Shown in pieces: positions 9,344 through 18,095 of a stretch of DNA of 64,000 nt. The DNA is from Clostridium sp. AWRP. Its GTDB lineage: Bacteria; Bacillota; Clostridia; Clostridiales; Clostridiaceae. The translations under genes and the position numbers were made by a program. The stretch's first letter is position 1, and every line of letters starts with the position of its first letter. The DNA lies in the NCBI RefSeq assembly GCF_004006395.2, contig NZ_CP029758.2, positions 3,224,001 to 3,288,000 on the forward strand, given 5' to 3'. Under the pieces are notes generated by a model, which was not told where the DNA came from, searched no databases, and was given only the letters and a program-made list of their open reading frames with translations.

Positions 9344-9414
9344 TTAAGAATTAATAGTTAAGAATTAATAGTTATGGATGCTTTTCTTCCGCTTTTCACT
9401 ATTAATTCTTAACT
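9342..9414. repeat. Intergenic AGTTAAGAATTAAT repeat forming a large hairpin
   Basis: A 17-nt unit occurs twice in direct orientation (9342-9358, 9356-9372) and once inverted (9398-9414), giving a perfect 17-bp stem with a 25-nt loop. Related unit copies lie near 13907 and 51271. The hairpin may end the PocR receptor transcript although no T run follows. It resembles small dispersed intergenic repeats. Confidence 0.7.
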
Positions 9415-9448
9415 CAATTTTTAACTTTCAATTATTGATGTGTATAGG

Positions 9449-9574
9449 TTACTGGATTTTTATTTGAATCTTATGATTGCTTTTTTGAAATTTATAGCAT
9501 ACATCATTTCTCAACTTTTCATGAAACTTTAATGCATTACCTCCTATAGTACATACAAGAACATAACGTTCCAA
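9449..9574 (-). CDS. Possible short protein of 41 residues, unknown
   Basis: A short open frame on the minus strand begins with TTG at 9574, preceded by an ideal AAAGGAGG with 8-nt spacing; an in-frame ATG at 9580 is too close to that site. The product begins LERYVLVCTIGGNALKF and is basic, with two cysteines. I do not recognise it. It lies downstream of the zinc-protease-like gene and could share its transcript. It may be a real small protein or the remains of a longer gene. Confidence 0.4.
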   Translation of the reverse strand: MERYVLVCTIGGNALKFHEKLRNDVCYKFQKSNHKIQIKIQ

Positions 9575-9655
9575 TTTCATGCCTCCTTTCAATGCAAATG
9601 TTTCCTATATATTTTCACCATATTTAAAATTCAAATACCTAATTTTATTTTTTGG

Positions 9656-10456
9656 TCAGCGCTTTACTATAGTTAAAATTAAACTTATTAGAAATGTTAT
9701 TGCAGAAAGCAGTACAGCTAAACTCAAAAAAACTGTTATGAGAACATTATATTTAACTATGTTTTCAATAGATAAATATTTTGTCCACCCAAGAACATTA
9801 AGCATTAACAATACTAAAAATATAGTAATTAATCCTCCTGAAGCTCCTCTAATATCTGCATAACTCAATGATATATGAGAACATATACAGATTGCTATAA
9901 ATAAAAATATGTAAAAGTATATATTCTGAAAATTAGCAGGAGAAAATATAGTTTTCACTAAGACTTTATACATACTTAACATATGTATAGCTGCAGCTTT
10001 ATTTATAACAGTTACATGGGAATTTACCTTTAAAATACTTATAAATTCATCATAAGCTCTAGGTATCATAAAATGCAGTAGCGCAACCACAGACAAGATA
10101 CCTCCAAATATAGGTGCCGTTCCTATAAAAAAGTTTCCTACCTGCTGGTATATACTATTTTGATTATAACTGTGCTCTACATATCCCATTACCCCATTTT
10201 CATCAGGTTTTTGCAAAAGCTTTATGGCAGTTATTTTGTGTCCAAAAATAGCTGCAAATATTGCATGACTTATTTCATGTACTGGAACCCCTATAAAGCC
10301 CGTTATCATTATGGATTTCATGCCAAAACTTCTAGCAAAATTTTTTATAGTGTAGTTTCTCATAACCCCAAGTAACATTCCAACTAGTATTATTATACCT
10401 GTCAAATATACTGTTTCTATACAGGTCCTAATTAACATTTGTATTAAAAATTCCAT
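9656..10456 (-). CDS. Membrane protein with HEISH zinc-protease motif (M50-like)
   Basis: The 266-residue protein has about six predicted membrane segments. The second segment region contains VPVHEISHAIFAAIFGHK, a HExxH zinc motif (H60, E61, H64 counting from the chosen start) embedded in the membrane as in site-2 protease-like M50 families. I chose ATG 10456 because GTGGAGATAAAT lies directly upstream. A clear third metal ligand such as the NPxxD motif was not identified, so proteolysis is not certain. The gene is followed by a possible short ORF and preceded by a broken acetyltransferase gene. Confidence 0.75.
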   Translation of the reverse strand: MEFLIQMLIRTCIETVYLTGIIILVGMLLGVMRNYTIKNFARSFGMKSIMITGFIGVPVHEISHAIFAAIFGHKITAIKLLQKPDENGVMGYVEHSYNQNSIYQQVGNFFIGTAPIFGGILSVVALLHFMIPRAYDEFISILKVNSHVTVINKAAAIHMLSMYKVLVKTIFSPANFQNIYFYIFLFIAICICSHISLSYADIRGASGGLITIFLVLLMLNVLGWTKYLSIENIVKYNVLITVFLSLAVLLSAITFLISLILTIVKR

Positions 10457-10481
10457 ATTTATCTCCACTTTCTACATTATT

Positions 10482-10679
10482 TCATAAACTTAAAGGTCTG
10501 TTAAACATATATTTATAACAATCTTCTTCTTTAAAACCACATTTGAAATATAATTTTTCAGCATACTTTGTCCAAAGAAATTTACTTGTATCTTTTATGG
10601 TTGGATAATTATTTATAAATTCAATTAGCTTTTTTCCCAATCCCCTTCTTCTATACTCTTCATCAATAAAAACTTCGTT
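10482..10679 (-). pseudogene. 5'-truncated GNAT acetyltransferase remnant
   Basis: The minus strand encodes 65 residues starting directly after a TAA at 10680-10682: EVFIDEEYRRRGLGKKLIEF, then a region ending in FKCGFKEEDCYKYMFNRPL. The R-R-G-L-G-K acetyl-CoA loop and the final GNAT strands are present, while the N-terminal half of the fold is absent. No start codon with a ribosome site is available. The break lies 15 nt from the end of the glycosyltransferase gene, suggesting a deletion joined the two. Confidence 0.75.
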
Positions 10680-10694
10680 TTAATTACTGCTTTT

Positions 10695-12023
10695 TTAAAC
10701 ACTATAAGATACGTTCTTTAATATATATTTCCATATTGCAAGAGCAGAATTCTTCTTACCATCTACCCTATCCAAAACTTTTTTCAACTCCTTTATACTT
10801 TCTTTATAAGAAGGATTTTTCTCTACAGTTTTTACTGCAGATTGTATGTTATTTGCATTCCATTTGTGTATGGGAATTCTTATTGCTCCACCTCTAGCTT
10901 CTACATTATCAAGATTTATCTGCTGCTCTGGCTGTATGGCAAATCCAACAATGGGTGTTCCACTTGCAATGGCAGTTTGTATTGTACCCTGTCCACCATG
11001 AGATATAACTACATCTGCAAGCGAATTAACTAGGGGCGCTGGTACAAATGCATCTGTTATATAAATATTTGAGCTATCTTTTGCACAGGCAATTGCTTCA
11101 TCAATTGGACATACTGCCTTAGGAGCTAAAATTACTGCACTCCATTTTTTGCCTATACCTTGAGTTAACGCCTTTATAGCCTCAAACAGGTACTCCTTTT
11201 TTCCTGAACTTCCAAGAGTACAAAAAATTTTTAAATTCTTGTTATCAGAGTTAAAAACTTTTAAAATATTTTCATCTACTACTCTATCATTTAAAGAAGA
11301 TGCATACAATGGTCCTACAATTTTAAAAGTATCTGGTAGCATGATACCTTTATAAAATTCCTCAAAGTCATTTACAATTGTAAAGTCAGCTCTTAGCATA
11401 TCAAATAAATTATTTATAGGTTGTCCTCTATAATTAAATTTTCTAAAAGCTTCTCTAATATTAGTTTGCACAAATGATGGATTTTTTAGCATTAAAGATT
11501 TTGGTATAGATTTTATTATTTTTTTACGAAGCTTTAATGGCAGATAGGTTAGAGGCTTAACCATGTCTGGAATATCTTTCATCAATTTATTAAGAGTGTC
11601 TTCATGTAAAGGTATGGGAAGATAGCAAATACCAGGCACCGGTTTATTAATCATTCTACGTGCAATACCTGCTATTGGGTAAAAGCCATGTATAACTACA
11701 TCAGGCTTTAATTCATTAAGTGCATCAATTTCTCCCTTAATCAATTCAAAAGCAAGTTTTTTATCACCAATTAAATTAAAACTAGTAGGTTTAAAATCCT
11801 GATGAAATCCTATTCCAGGAAGTTTAGGATTACACTTATAAATTTTAAATCCATTAGAAATTACTTTTTCTTCAAACCTACTCCCTGTAGATAAAAAAAC
11901 TATGTCTACTTCATAGTTCTCAGGACAAAATTTTCTAATTCCATCTGCTATCTCCAGAGCACGCGTTGCTTCTCCAGCATCTGAAAGTATAACTGAAAAA
12001 GCAATAGTTAAGTGCTTTTTCAT
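10695..12023 (-). CDS. MGT/UGT-type glycosyltransferase
   Basis: This 442-residue GT1-family enzyme carries the C-terminal nucleotide-sugar region DAFVPAPLVNSLADVVISHGGQGTIQTAIASGTP, the HGGQGT pattern typical of macrolide/UDP-glucosyl transferases. The N-terminal half has the acceptor-domain opening HLTIAFSVILSDAGEATRAL. It should transfer a sugar to a small hydrophobic acceptor or lipid. I chose ATG 12023 because AAAGGAG lies 9 nt upstream; a longer reading adds 11 residues without a site. Its 3' end abuts a truncated acetyltransferase remnant. Confidence 0.85.
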   Translation of the reverse strand: MKKHLTIAFSVILSDAGEATRALEIADGIRKFCPENYEVDIVFLSTGSRFEEKVISNGFKIYKCNPKLPGIGFHQDFKPTSFNLIGDKKLAFELIKGEIDALNELKPDVVIHGFYPIAGIARRMINKPVPGICYLPIPLHEDTLNKLMKDIPDMVKPLTYLPLKLRKKIIKSIPKSLMLKNPSFVQTNIREAFRKFNYRGQPINNLFDMLRADFTIVNDFEEFYKGIMLPDTFKIVGPLYASSLNDRVVDENILKVFNSDNKNLKIFCTLGSSGKKEYLFEAIKALTQGIGKKWSAVILAPKAVCPIDEAIACAKDSSNIYITDAFVPAPLVNSLADVVISHGGQGTIQTAIASGTPIVGFAIQPEQQINLDNVEARGGAIRIPIHKWNANNIQSAVKTVEKNPSYKESIKELKKVLDRVDGKKNSALAIWKYILKNVSYSV

Positions 12024-12148
12024 GCTTATATAGCTCCTTTCAATATAATCTTCCACTTGATAAAACTTTAAATTTACCTCTGCAATTTTTTACTATATAT
12101 GAATAAATCATTATATTATACTATAGAAAAACTTAGGAGGATTTATAT

Positions 12149-12571
12149 ATGAACTGTACTGATAAAAAATGCGTTATTATAATTGATAGAGAATTGCCCT
12201 TAGGGTTAATTGCCAATACTTCAGCTATCTTAGGTTGTACCTTAGGTAAATCTATAGGAAGTATTGTTGGTGAAGATGTTTCTGATATCGACAACTTTCC
12301 ACATAAGGGAATTGTTAAAATACCAATACCAATACTATCATCAACCAAAAATAAAATAAGAGATTTCTATAATAGAGTAAAAGAAAAATACAGCAAAGAA
12401 ATAACCATAATTGACTTTAATGACGTAGCTCAAAAATGCAAAATATATGATGATTACATACAAAAATTATCTTGCACTGATTCATCAGAATTAAACTATC
12501 TTGGAATTTGTTTATACGGCAGTAAAAAAACAATTACAAGCTTAACCGGAAGTTTACCAACATTAAAATAG
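12149..12571 (+). CDS. DUF2000 family protein
   Basis: The 140-residue protein matches the DUF2000 family along its length: KKCVIIIDRELPLGLIANTSAILG near the N terminus, IVGEDVSDIDNFPHKGI, and LNYLGICLYGSKKTI near the end. The family has a PTH2-like fold; its function is not established. TAGGAGGATTTATAT precedes the ATG. It is convergent with the AraC gene, sharing a terminator hairpin. Confidence 0.85.
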   Translation: MNCTDKKCVIIIDRELPLGLIANTSAILGCTLGKSIGSIVGEDVSDIDNFPHKGIVKIPIPILSSTKNKIRDFYNRVKEKYSKEITIIDFNDVAQKCKIYDDYIQKLSCTDSSELNYLGICLYGSKKTITSLTGSLPTLK

Positions 12572-12585
12572 AAAATTTCATTAAT

Positions 12586-12617
12586 AATAACTGCAGCACT
12601 TGTGGGCTGCAGTTATT
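12586..12617. terminator. Hairpin between convergent DUF2000 and AraC genes
   Basis: Perfect 12-bp arms AATAACTGCAGC/GCTGCAGTTATT (12586-12597, 12606-12617) with an 8-nt loop. The stop codon of the AraC gene lies within the right arm. T richness is modest. Confidence 0.65.
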
Positions 12618-13404
12618 GTTTATACATACCTGGTGTAACTCCTGTATAATCTTTAAAATATTTTATAAAATGACTTTGATCATAAAATCCAGATTCCAAC
12701 GCTGCATCCGTAAAATTTCTATTTTTTCTTATAAGCCTTTTGGCATAATTTATCCTTAAATTAGTTATATACTTGTGTGGTGATATTCCATAACAATTCT
12801 CAAATTGTCTAACTATGCAGTATTTACTCATATGTGATATTTCAGCTAAATCTTTCAGAGTTAAATTATTTAGATAATTTTTATCTATGTATTTTTTAAT
12901 TTTTTCTAATTCAGCTAAATTGGGAACTTTAACGGCTTGCTTATTCCAATTTTTGTCCCTGTTATATTCTAAAAAGGAAATATAATTTATAAGTTTAGTC
13001 TCATTTTCAATATTCATTATGTTATTTTCAATGTTTGCAAATAATTTATAAGCATCTTTAAATGCAATTTTGTTTAATTTTATATATGAAAATTTTATAT
13101 CCAATTTATCTCTATTAAATACAGTTTTAAACCAATCTTCATTTATATAAATCATTCTAAAATTCCAATTTTTATAGCTATAAGGAGTACATTTGTGAAC
13201 TGTATTTTGTGGAATTATCAAAATTGTATTTTCCGAGATTTCATATTTCCCACTTTGCATTTTTGTACTGCAGTTTCCCTTTTCAACTAATCCGATAGAA
13301 ACTTCATCATGAAAATGTTCTTTACATGAATGTATTGAGTTTTCACATTTTTTTATTTCTACATTTCCATTATAATCACTGAAATAATATCTTATTCCCT
13401 GCAT
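12613..13404 (-). CDS. AraC family transcriptional regulator
   Basis: The regulator has 263 residues. An N-terminal cupin-like sensor domain covers about 15-120 (CKEHFHDEVSIGLVEKGNC). The C-terminal AraC double helix-turn-helix begins near 165 (KYIDKNYLNNLTLKDLAEIS) and ends with the signature FYDQSHFIKYFKDYTGVTPGMYK. The inducer and targets are unknown. It is transcribed divergently from the selenoprotein gene at 13595, which could be a target. GGAGGAAAA precedes the ATG. Confidence 0.9.
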   Translation of the reverse strand: MQGIRYYFSDYNGNVEIKKCENSIHSCKEHFHDEVSIGLVEKGNCSTKMQSGKYEISENTILIIPQNTVHKCTPYSYKNWNFRMIYINEDWFKTVFNRDKLDIKFSYIKLNKIAFKDAYKLFANIENNIMNIENETKLINYISFLEYNRDKNWNKQAVKVPNLAELEKIKKYIDKNYLNNLTLKDLAEISHMSKYCIVRQFENCYGISPHKYITNLRINYAKRLIRKNRNFTDAALESGFYDQSHFIKYFKDYTGVTPGMYKQ

Positions 13405-13594
13405 TTTTCCTCCACACTATTTTTTATATATTCAACTTTCGCACATACAAAATTTTTTTAATTAATAGTTTAAGAATATTAATAGTTGCCTTTAATTGAA
13501 TACTAGTATATCTTATAGTATATGTTACTTTTTTTAAGATTTCAATTATGTATACACAAAACTTGTTGACAAAATTTATGGAGGCGATAAATAT

Positions 13595-13897
13595 ATGATA
13601 ACTATTCAAGAAAAAGCCCTTAAATATGCTAAAAAAATTCAAGGCTGTTTTCTAATTAGAACTCGTTCTAACTGCATAAGCTGTTGAACAGGTGAGATGA
13701 CGAAAGTCACAAATCTCAGTGTTGAGGTTTTAAAGTATTTTAGTAAAAAAGAAATTTATGATGAATATGAATACTGTGGAATTAAAGTTTATATATTGAG
13801 TAGTTTAATTTTAGAAGAAAATGTGCATATATTCATGCTCCCTAAAATTCCATTCATGAAACCTGCTTTCAGCGTAAATGGGATAAAATATAATTAA
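13595..13897 (+). CDS. CC/Se-motif family selenoprotein with in-frame UGA (Sec31)
   Basis: ATG 13595 follows GGAGG at 13580-13584 with 10-nt spacing. The frame reads 30 codons to a TGA at 13685-13687, then continues open for 69 more codons to TAA 13895-13897. The residues around the TGA are NCISC-Sec-TGE, a Cys-Sec pair. The rest (DEYEYCGIKVYI ... KPAFSVNGIKYN) follows the layout of short clostridial proteins that I know as the CC/Se motif family, in which Cys-Cys or Cys-Sec occupy this site. A hairpin directly downstream of the TGA is a candidate SECIS. Read conventionally it would be split into a 30-residue peptide and a 66-residue fragment. Function is unknown; a selenium- or thiol-redox role is likely. 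Confidence 0.8.
13693..13718 (+). other. Candidate bacterial SECIS hairpin of the CC/Se selenoprotein
   Basis: TGAGAT (13693-13698) pairs with ATCTCA (13713-13718), and GAC-GAAA-GTC forms the tip with a 4-nt bulge (ACAA) on the 3' side. The apical loop begins with G, as expected for bacterial SECIS elements. It begins 14 nt after the TGA, slightly nearer than the usual spacing. Confidence 0.55.
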
Positions 13898-13898
13898 A

Positions 13899-13930
13899 AA
13901 TTAAGAGTTAAGAATTAATAATTAAGGATT
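13899..13930. repeat. Copy of the AGTTAAGAATTAAT intergenic repeat
   Basis: AGAGTTAAGAATTAATAATTAAGG matches the unit at 9342-9414. It lies between the selenoprotein stop and the nifJ promoter region and has no obvious inverted partner. Confidence 0.5.
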
Positions 13931-14012
13931 TAACCTAAATTCATGAATTCAATAGGCATACTTTGTAAATACTAAATATGTTAAAAATTATTTATAGAGG
14001 AGGAAGCACAAT

Positions 14013-17000
14013 ATGACAAAGAATTTAAAAACCATGGATGGGAATCAAGCTGCTGCTGAAGCTTCCTATGCTTTTACAGATGTTGCAGCTGTTTATCCCA
14101 TAACACCATCTACTCCGATGGCTGAACTTGTAGACGATCTATCCTCCCATGGTAAAAAAAATATATTCGGTCAACCAGTTAAACTTGTTGAAATGCAATC
14201 CGAAGCCGGTGCTGCTGGAGCTGTCCACGGATCATTGGCTGCTGGTGCACTGACAACTACATACACTGCTTCACAGGGACTACTTCTTATGATACCTAAT
14301 ATGTATAAGATTGCAGGTGAACTACTTCCTGGAGTATTTCATGTAACTGCCCGTGCAATTGCAACTCATGCACTATCAATTTTTGGTGATCATCAGGATG
14401 TTATGGCAACAAGGCAAACTGGATTTGCACTTTTAGCATCATCAAGTGTTCAAGAAGTTATGGATTTAGCGAATATTGCCCACCTTTCTGCAATTAAAGC
14501 CAGTGTTCCTTTTTTACATTTTTTCGATGGTTTCAGAACATCTCATGAATATCAAAAAATTGAAGTAATTGACCATGATGATGTTGCAAAATTAGTTGAT
14601 TATAATGCAATCCAAAGATTTAGAGACAAATCTTTAAATCCTGAACATCCTTCAGTTAGAGGAACTGCTCAAAATCCCGATATTTATTTTCAGCAAAGAG
14701 AATCCTCAAATAAGTTCTTTGATGCTGTTCCAGATATTGTTGAAAGCTATATGAGAGAAATAGAAAAACTTACTGGAAGAGTATATCATCCATTTGATTA
14801 CCATGGAGATCCAAATGCTGAATTTATAATTGTTGCCATGGGATCAGTTTGTGATACTGTAGAAGAAACTGTAGATTATTTAAGACAAAATAATGAAAAA
14901 GTAGGACTCATAAAAGTACACTTATACAGACCATTTTCTTCTTCTTACTTCTTTAAATATTTGCCTAAAACAGTTAAAAAAATTGCTGTTTTAGATAGAA
15001 CAAAAGAACCTGGTTCTACAGGAGAACCTCTTTATTTAGATGTAGTAAATCTATTTTATAATAATGCAGATAAACCTGTAATTGTTGGTGGAAGATATGG
15101 ATTGGGTTCAAAAGATACAACACCTTCTCAAATTTTAGCTGTATTTAAAAACCTTAAAAATCCTAATTCAAAAAATAGATTTACAATTGGAATAGTTGAT
15201 GATGTTACAAATACATCTCTGGCTGAGGAAGAAATAATAGATACAACACCAGAAGGAACTATAAGATGTAAATTCTATGGTTTGGGATCAGATGGTACTG
15301 TAGGTGCAAATAAAACAGCAGTTAAGATCATAGGCGATAAAACAAATTTATATTGTCAGGCTTATTTCTCCTACGACAGTAAAAAATCAGGTGGAAGTAC
15401 AGTTTCTCATTTGAGATTTGGCAATAAACCAATAAAATCACCTTATCTAGTTTATGAATCAGATTATACTGCTTGTCACAATAAGTCCTTTATTTACAAT
15501 ATAAATGTATTAAAAGGATTGAAGGAAAATGGCACATTTGTTTTAAACTGCCCTTGGAGCGAAAACGAATTAGATGAACATCTACCAGCTTCAATGAGAC
15601 GGTATATTGCTGAAAATAACATACAATTCTATATAGTAGACGCAATTTCAATAGCACAAAAAGTTGGATTAGGTTCTAGAATAAATATGGTAATGCAAGC
15701 TGTTTTCTTTAAATTAGCCAATGTAATTCCTGTAGATCAGGCAATCCAGTACTTAAAAGACTCTGTAGAATATGCCTATGGTAAAAAAGGCGAAACTATA
15801 GTTAATGCAAACAAAGCAGCAATAGATGCAGGAACAAATGCTGGCCATAAAGTTACTGTACCAGAATCCTGGAAAAATGCTAAAGATCCAGATGTGCCAA
15901 AAAAAGAATTTCCTGATTTTATAAATAGAATTGAAAAACCTATGGCAAGACATGAAGGAGATGAACTTCCAGTCAGCGCTTTTAATGGAATGGAAGATGG
16001 TTCTTACCCACTTGGCGTAACAGCCTACGAAAAGCGTGGAATTGCAGTTTTCGTACCTGAATGGCAATTTGATAAATGTATTCAATGCAATCAATGTTCC
16101 TATGTTTGCCCTCACAGTGTAATAAGAGCCTGCTTACTAGATGATAAAGAAAAAGAAAATGCTCCTGAAAATTTTCTAACTAAAAAAACTGTTGGTAAAG
16201 GCCTTGAAAATTTACATTATCGTATTCAAATAAGTCCACTTGATTGTACCGGATGTGGAAATTGTGCAGATATATGTCCTGCTCCGGGAAAAGCTTTGAT
16301 AATGAAACCTGCACAAGAAGAAATAGAAGAGCAGTCTGATAACTTTGAATATGCTTTCAAAATCACTCCTAAAGAAGGATTAATGGATTTGCATACAGTA
16401 AAAGGAAGTCAATTTGCAAGACCTCTTCTTGAATTTAATGGTGCTTGTCCTGGCTGTGGGGAAACTCCTTATATTAAACTTTTAACTCAACTTTATGGAG
16501 ATAGAATGATGATAGCAAATGCAACAGGCTGTTCATCAATCTGGGGAGCAAGTGCACCTGCAATAGCCTACACTACAAACAATTTGGGCAAAGGGCCTTC
16601 CTGGGGTAATTCATTATTTGAAGATAACGCAGAATACGGATATGGAATGTTCCTTGGTGTAAAACAAATGCGAGAACGATTAGCTGATTTGATGGAAACA
16701 GCCATGACAATGGACATTAATTCTGAACTGAAAGAAGCCTTTAAAGAATGGCTTGCTGGATTCAATGATGCAGATACTTCAAAAAGAGCTTCTGCAAAAA
16801 TACTAAAAATCCTGAGCAATGAAAGTTTAAAAAATAATAGTATTTTAAATGAAATATTTATGAAAAAAGATTATTTAATCAAAAAATCTCATTGGTTAAT
16901 CGGTGGTGATGGATGGGCCTATGACATTGGATTTGGTGGTGTAGATCAAGTACTTGCCTTAGGTGATGATGTAAATATATTTGTTATGGACACAGAAGTC

Positions 17001-17537
17001 TACTCAAACACTGGTGGTCAATCATCAAAATCAACTCCTACGGGAGCAGTTGCAAAACTTGCTGCCAGCGGTAAAAAAATAAGGAAAAAAGATCTTGGGT
17101 TGATGGCCATGACTTATGGATACGTATATGTAACTCAAATAGCCATGGGTGCAAATATGAACCATACCATTAAAGCAATTACAGAAGCAGAAGCTTATAA
17201 AGGTCCTTCTCTAATCATAGCCTATGCACCTTGTATAAACCATGGTATTAAAACTGGAATGGGTACTAGTATGGCAGAAGAGAAAAAGGCTGTTGAATCC
17301 GGTTACTGGCACCTATATAGGTATAATCCTCTATTAAAACAGGAAGGTAAAAATCCATTTATATTAGACTCCAAAGAGCCTACAAAATCATATATAGACT
17401 TTATTAATGGAGAACTCCGTTATTCTTCATTAAAAACTATCTTCCCTGATGCAGTTGAAAAAGCATTTAAAGAATCTGAAAACAATGCCCATGAAAGATA
17501 TGATATTTACAAGAAATTATCATCAATAAAATATTGA
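14013..17537 (+). CDS. nifJ: Pyruvate:ferredoxin (flavodoxin) oxidoreductase, single-chain
   Basis: The 1174-residue protein has the full length of the fused clostridial PFOR. It oxidises pyruvate with CoA to acetyl-CoA and CO2, reducing ferredoxin. Order: domain I begins with the DGNQAAAEASYAFTDVAAVYPITPST pyruvate-binding start; domain V holds two 4Fe-4S motifs (CIQCNQCSYVCP near 689 and CTGCGNCADICP near 745). The third cluster and TPP domain include CPGCGETPY, CSSIWGASAP, GGDGWAYDIGFGG and the magnesium-TPP motif DTEVYSNTGGQ near 996. It is a single-gene unit with GAGGAGGAAGCACAAT before the ATG. The enzyme links glycolysis, or pyruvate synthesis from acetyl-CoA, to ferredoxin in anaerobes. 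Confidence 0.97.
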   Translation: MTKNLKTMDGNQAAAEASYAFTDVAAVYPITPSTPMAELVDDLSSHGKKNIFGQPVKLVEMQSEAGAAGAVHGSLAAGALTTTYTASQGLLLMIPNMYKIAGELLPGVFHVTARAIATHALSIFGDHQDVMATRQTGFALLASSSVQEVMDLANIAHLSAIKASVPFLHFFDGFRTSHEYQKIEVIDHDDVAKLVDYNAIQRFRDKSLNPEHPSVRGTAQNPDIYFQQRESSNKFFDAVPDIVESYMREIEKLTGRVYHPFDYHGDPNAEFIIVAMGSVCDTVEETVDYLRQNNEKVGLIKVHLYRPFSSSYFFKYLPKTVKKIAVLDRTKEPGSTGEPLYLDVVNLFYNNADKPVIVGGRYGLGSKDTTPSQILAVFKNLKNPNSKNRFTIGIVDDVTNTSLAEEEIIDTTPEGTIRCKFYGLGSDGTVGANKTAVKIIGDKTNLYCQAYFSYDSKKSGGSTVSHLRFGNKPIKSPYLVYESDYTACHNKSFIYNINVLKGLKENGTFVLNCPWSENELDEHLPASMRRYIAENNIQFYIVDAISIAQKVGLGSRINMVMQAVFFKLANVIPVDQAIQYLKDSVEYAYGKKGETIVNANKAAIDAGTNAGHKVTVPESWKNAKDPDVPKKEFPDFINRIEKPMARHEGDELPVSAFNGMEDGSYPLGVTAYEKRGIAVFVPEWQFDKCIQCNQCSYVCPHSVIRACLLDDKEKENAPENFLTKKTVGKGLENLHYRIQISPLDCTGCGNCADICPAPGKALIMKPAQEEIEEQSDNFEYAFKITPKEGLMDLHTVKGSQFARPLLEFNGACPGCGETPYIKLLTQLYGDRMMIANATGCSSIWGASAPAIAYTTNNLGKGPSWGNSLFEDNAEYGYGMFLGVKQMRERLADLMETAMTMDINSELKEAFKEWLAGFNDADTSKRASAKILKILSNESLKNNSILNEIFMKKDYLIKKSHWLIGGDGWAYDIGFGGVDQVLALGDDVNIFVMDTEVYSNTGGQSSKSTPTGAVAKLAASGKKIRKKDLGLMAMTYGYVYVTQIAMGANMNHTIKAITEAEAYKGPSLIIAYAPCINHGIKTGMGTSMAEEKKAVESGYWHLYRYNPLLKQEGKNPFILDSKEPTKSYIDFINGELRYSSLKTIFPDAVEKAFKESENNAHERYDIYKKLSSIKY

Positions 17538-17555
17538 TTACAATCAATGAATCTT

Positions 17556-17724
17556 ACTTAGTGGGAAAAGCAGATATCCCAAATCTTTGATTTGGTGATA
17601 GTCGCTTTCTCTTTAGAGTTCTGTTTCTCCCACTAAGTTTAGATGAATTATCTAGGGGCGTAGCTACTGTTATCTTCCACTTTGATAGAAGTGGAAGTGT
17701 TACAAATAGGTAGCCATCAGATAA
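17556..17724 (+). ncRNA. Structured RNA element, possibly an IS200/IS605 right-end or omega-RNA relic
   Basis: An 11-bp closing stem ACTTAGTGGGA/TCCCACTAAGT (17556-17566, 17628-17638) encloses two further hairpins: CCAAATC-TTT-GATTTGG (17579-17595) and CTCTTTAGAG. Next comes a 9-bp hairpin CTTCCACTT/AAGTGGAAG (17674-17697) and a tail ending in CATCAGATAAA. The last 51 nt closely match 46686-46736. A subterminal hairpin followed by a fixed tail is how right ends of IS200/IS605-family elements look. No transposase or TnpB frame is present, so this would be a relic or an orphan RNA. The family assignment is inference. Confidence 0.5.
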
Positions 17725-17752
17725 AAGACCTAACCAATCAGTTAGGTCTTTT
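17723..17752. terminator. Bidirectional terminator
   Basis: AAAAGACCTAAC (17723-17734) and GTTAGGTCTTTT (17741-17752) form a perfect 12-bp stem with loop CAATCA. It separates the plus-strand nifJ/RNA element from the minus-strand DUF3787 gene. Confidence 0.88.
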
Positions 17753-17762
17753 ATAATAGGAA

Positions 17763-17930
17763 TTATTTTTCATTAGAATCTACATATTCTTTAGCATTCT
17801 TAACATCAAATTCACTTGGCACTGATACTTTCGAAATTGATTTTTCCTTATGGATATTTGCCCATGCTGCAGTATCGTGTTTTTCAATTGGCAGTTCCAT
17901 GGAACCATCTTTAGTTCTATCTCCTTCCAC
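17763..17930 (-). CDS. DUF3787 family small protein
   Basis: The 55-residue protein shows the clostridial DUF3787 pattern: a polar N terminus, then KHDTAAWANIHKEKSISKVSVP, and a tail of the form PSE(F/Y)xVxNAKEYVDSNEK. I chose GTG 17930 because GAGGAGG lies 7 nt upstream; a longer ORF with 21 more residues has no ribosome site. Its function is unknown. It is a single gene between the nifJ terminator and the IclR regulator. Confidence 0.8.
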   Translation of the reverse strand: MEGDRTKDGSMELPIEKHDTAAWANIHKEKSISKVSVPSEFDVKNAKEYVDSNEK

Positions 17931-18095
17931 AATAATTCCTCCTCTCATACATATTATCTTCAATTTTAAAAAATGTATGAAAAAATATAACATTTGATGC
18001 TAATATAAAAATTACAAGTGATTTTTATTATAGTCACTTTATCTCACTTGTCATTGATTAATATCTGATTTTTCCATAACTACTTTACAACCACC

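Noticed and set aside
13424..13642. Minus-strand 72-residue open frame between AraC and the selenoprotein
   Set aside because: It overlaps the selenoprotein start and its promoter region, lacks a ribosome site and looks like no known protein.
17556..17724. Intact insertion sequence
   Set aside because: No transposase or TnpB reading frame and no clear left end; only the structured end-like part is present.
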